NCBI RefSeq assembly: GCF_905171765.1
Contig: NC_053391.1
Span: forward strand, 656,737,750 to 656,801,749
DNA: 64,000 nucleotides
Reading direction: 5' to 3'
Source: Bufo bufo
Lineage: Eukaryota > Chordata > Amphibia > Anura > Bufonidae
The notes beneath the pieces are model-generated. The model saw only the letters and a list, made by a program, of their open reading frames with translations. It was not told the DNA's origin and did not search any database. Position 1 is the stretch's first letter; each line of letters starts with the position of its first letter. The position numbers and the translations under genes are program-made. Below are positions 63,606 to 64,000 of the stretch, one piece after another.

Positions 63606-64000
63606 GTAACATAGTAACATAGTATATATGGCCGAAAAAAGACATTTCTCAATCCAGTTCGGCCTGTTATCCTGTAAGTTGATCCAGAGGAAGGCAAAAA
63701 ACCCCTGTGAGGTAGAAGCCAATTTTCCCCACTTAAGGGGGAAAAAATTCCTTCCCGACTCCAATCAGGCAATCAGAATAACTCCCTGGATCAACGACCC
63801 CTCTCTAGTAGCTATAGCCTGTAATATTATTACGCTCCAGAAATACATCCAGGCCCCTCTTGAATTCCTTTATTGTACTAACTATCACCACCTCCTCAGG
63901 CAGAGAGCTCCATAGTCTCACTGCTCTTACCGTAAAGAATCCTCTTCTATGTTTGTGTACAAACCTTCTTTCCTCCAGACGCAGAGGATGTCCCCTCGTC
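63606..64000 (-). mobile_element. 3' end of a LINE-type element, running off the window
   Basis: Starts with AACATAGTAACATAGTATA, whose complement (TATGTTACTATGTT) is a short tandem 3' tail, then a conserved body (GTTATCCTGTAAGTTGATCC, AATTCCTTCCCGACTCC). This is a high-copy anuran repeat. Probable CR1/L2-like LINE 3' region on the minus strand; clade uncertain. Confidence 0.5.

Overview
The window is vertebrate nuclear DNA, most likely from an anuran amphibian (frog or toad). There are no operons or bacterial signals. Almost all of it is mobile elements, many nested and many with intact target-site duplications (TSDs): Ty3/Gypsy chromoviruses, a young endogenous retrovirus (ERV), two Penelope-like elements (PLEs), three Tc1 families, hAT and Harbinger-type MITEs, TTAA-flanked palindromes and minisatellites. 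The anuran assignment rests on this repeat mix and is inference. Only one short segment (48,627-48,766) looks like an exon of a host gene.

Layout. 1-0.72 kb: a 173-bp tandem array. 0.72-3.34 kb: an array of alternating giant palindromes. 4.0-16.9 kb: a decayed Gypsy element (G1, TSD ggtct) split by a complete minus-strand ERV at 7,261-15,613 (TSD ggggt). The two 598-bp ERV LTRs differ at one visible position. 17.5-21.6 kb: a second Gypsy (G2, minus strand, TSD cccat) that lost its integrase. 21.7-23.8 kb: a hAT-type element (8-bp TSD) carrying a 1-kb G-rich minisatellite. 24.5-29.5 kb: a third Gypsy (G3) broken by two solo LTRs, each with a 5-bp TSD. 30.7-31.4 kb: another solo LTR. 31.65-35.14 kb: a PLE whose reverse transcriptase (RT) and GIY-YIG endonuclease remnant sits between two 1,202-bp inverted arms. 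35.2-36.9 kb: two abutting palindromic elements. 38.6-40.2 kb: a nearly intact Tc1 element. 41.7-44.3 kb: a second, decayed PLE. 44.5-48.2 kb: MITEs and LTR-like DNA. 48.6 kb: candidate first coding exon. 49.4-51.0 kb: TTAA-flanked repeats. 52.4-54.9 kb: a Tc1 element invaded by a Harbinger MITE and a hAT element, the latter holding a 147-bp MITE. 56.9-57.9 kb: an internally deleted Tc1. 60.9-62.9 kb: chained MITEs and another hAT carrying a minisatellite. 63.6 kb to the end: a LINE-like 3' end.

How the parts work together. The ERV is the most coherent unit. On the minus strand it has LTR with TATA box, a primer-binding site matching tRNA-Arg, an AUG-free leader, gag, a UGA stop in a CUAG context, pol in the same frame, a broken env, a polypurine tract and the second LTR. 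Gag and Pol are open throughout, so Gag-Pol is probably made by stop-codon readthrough. The remaining elements are mostly dead, but their nesting gives a relative order of insertions: G1 before the ERV; G3 before its two solo LTRs; the Tc1 at 52.4 kb before its Harbinger and hAT passengers.
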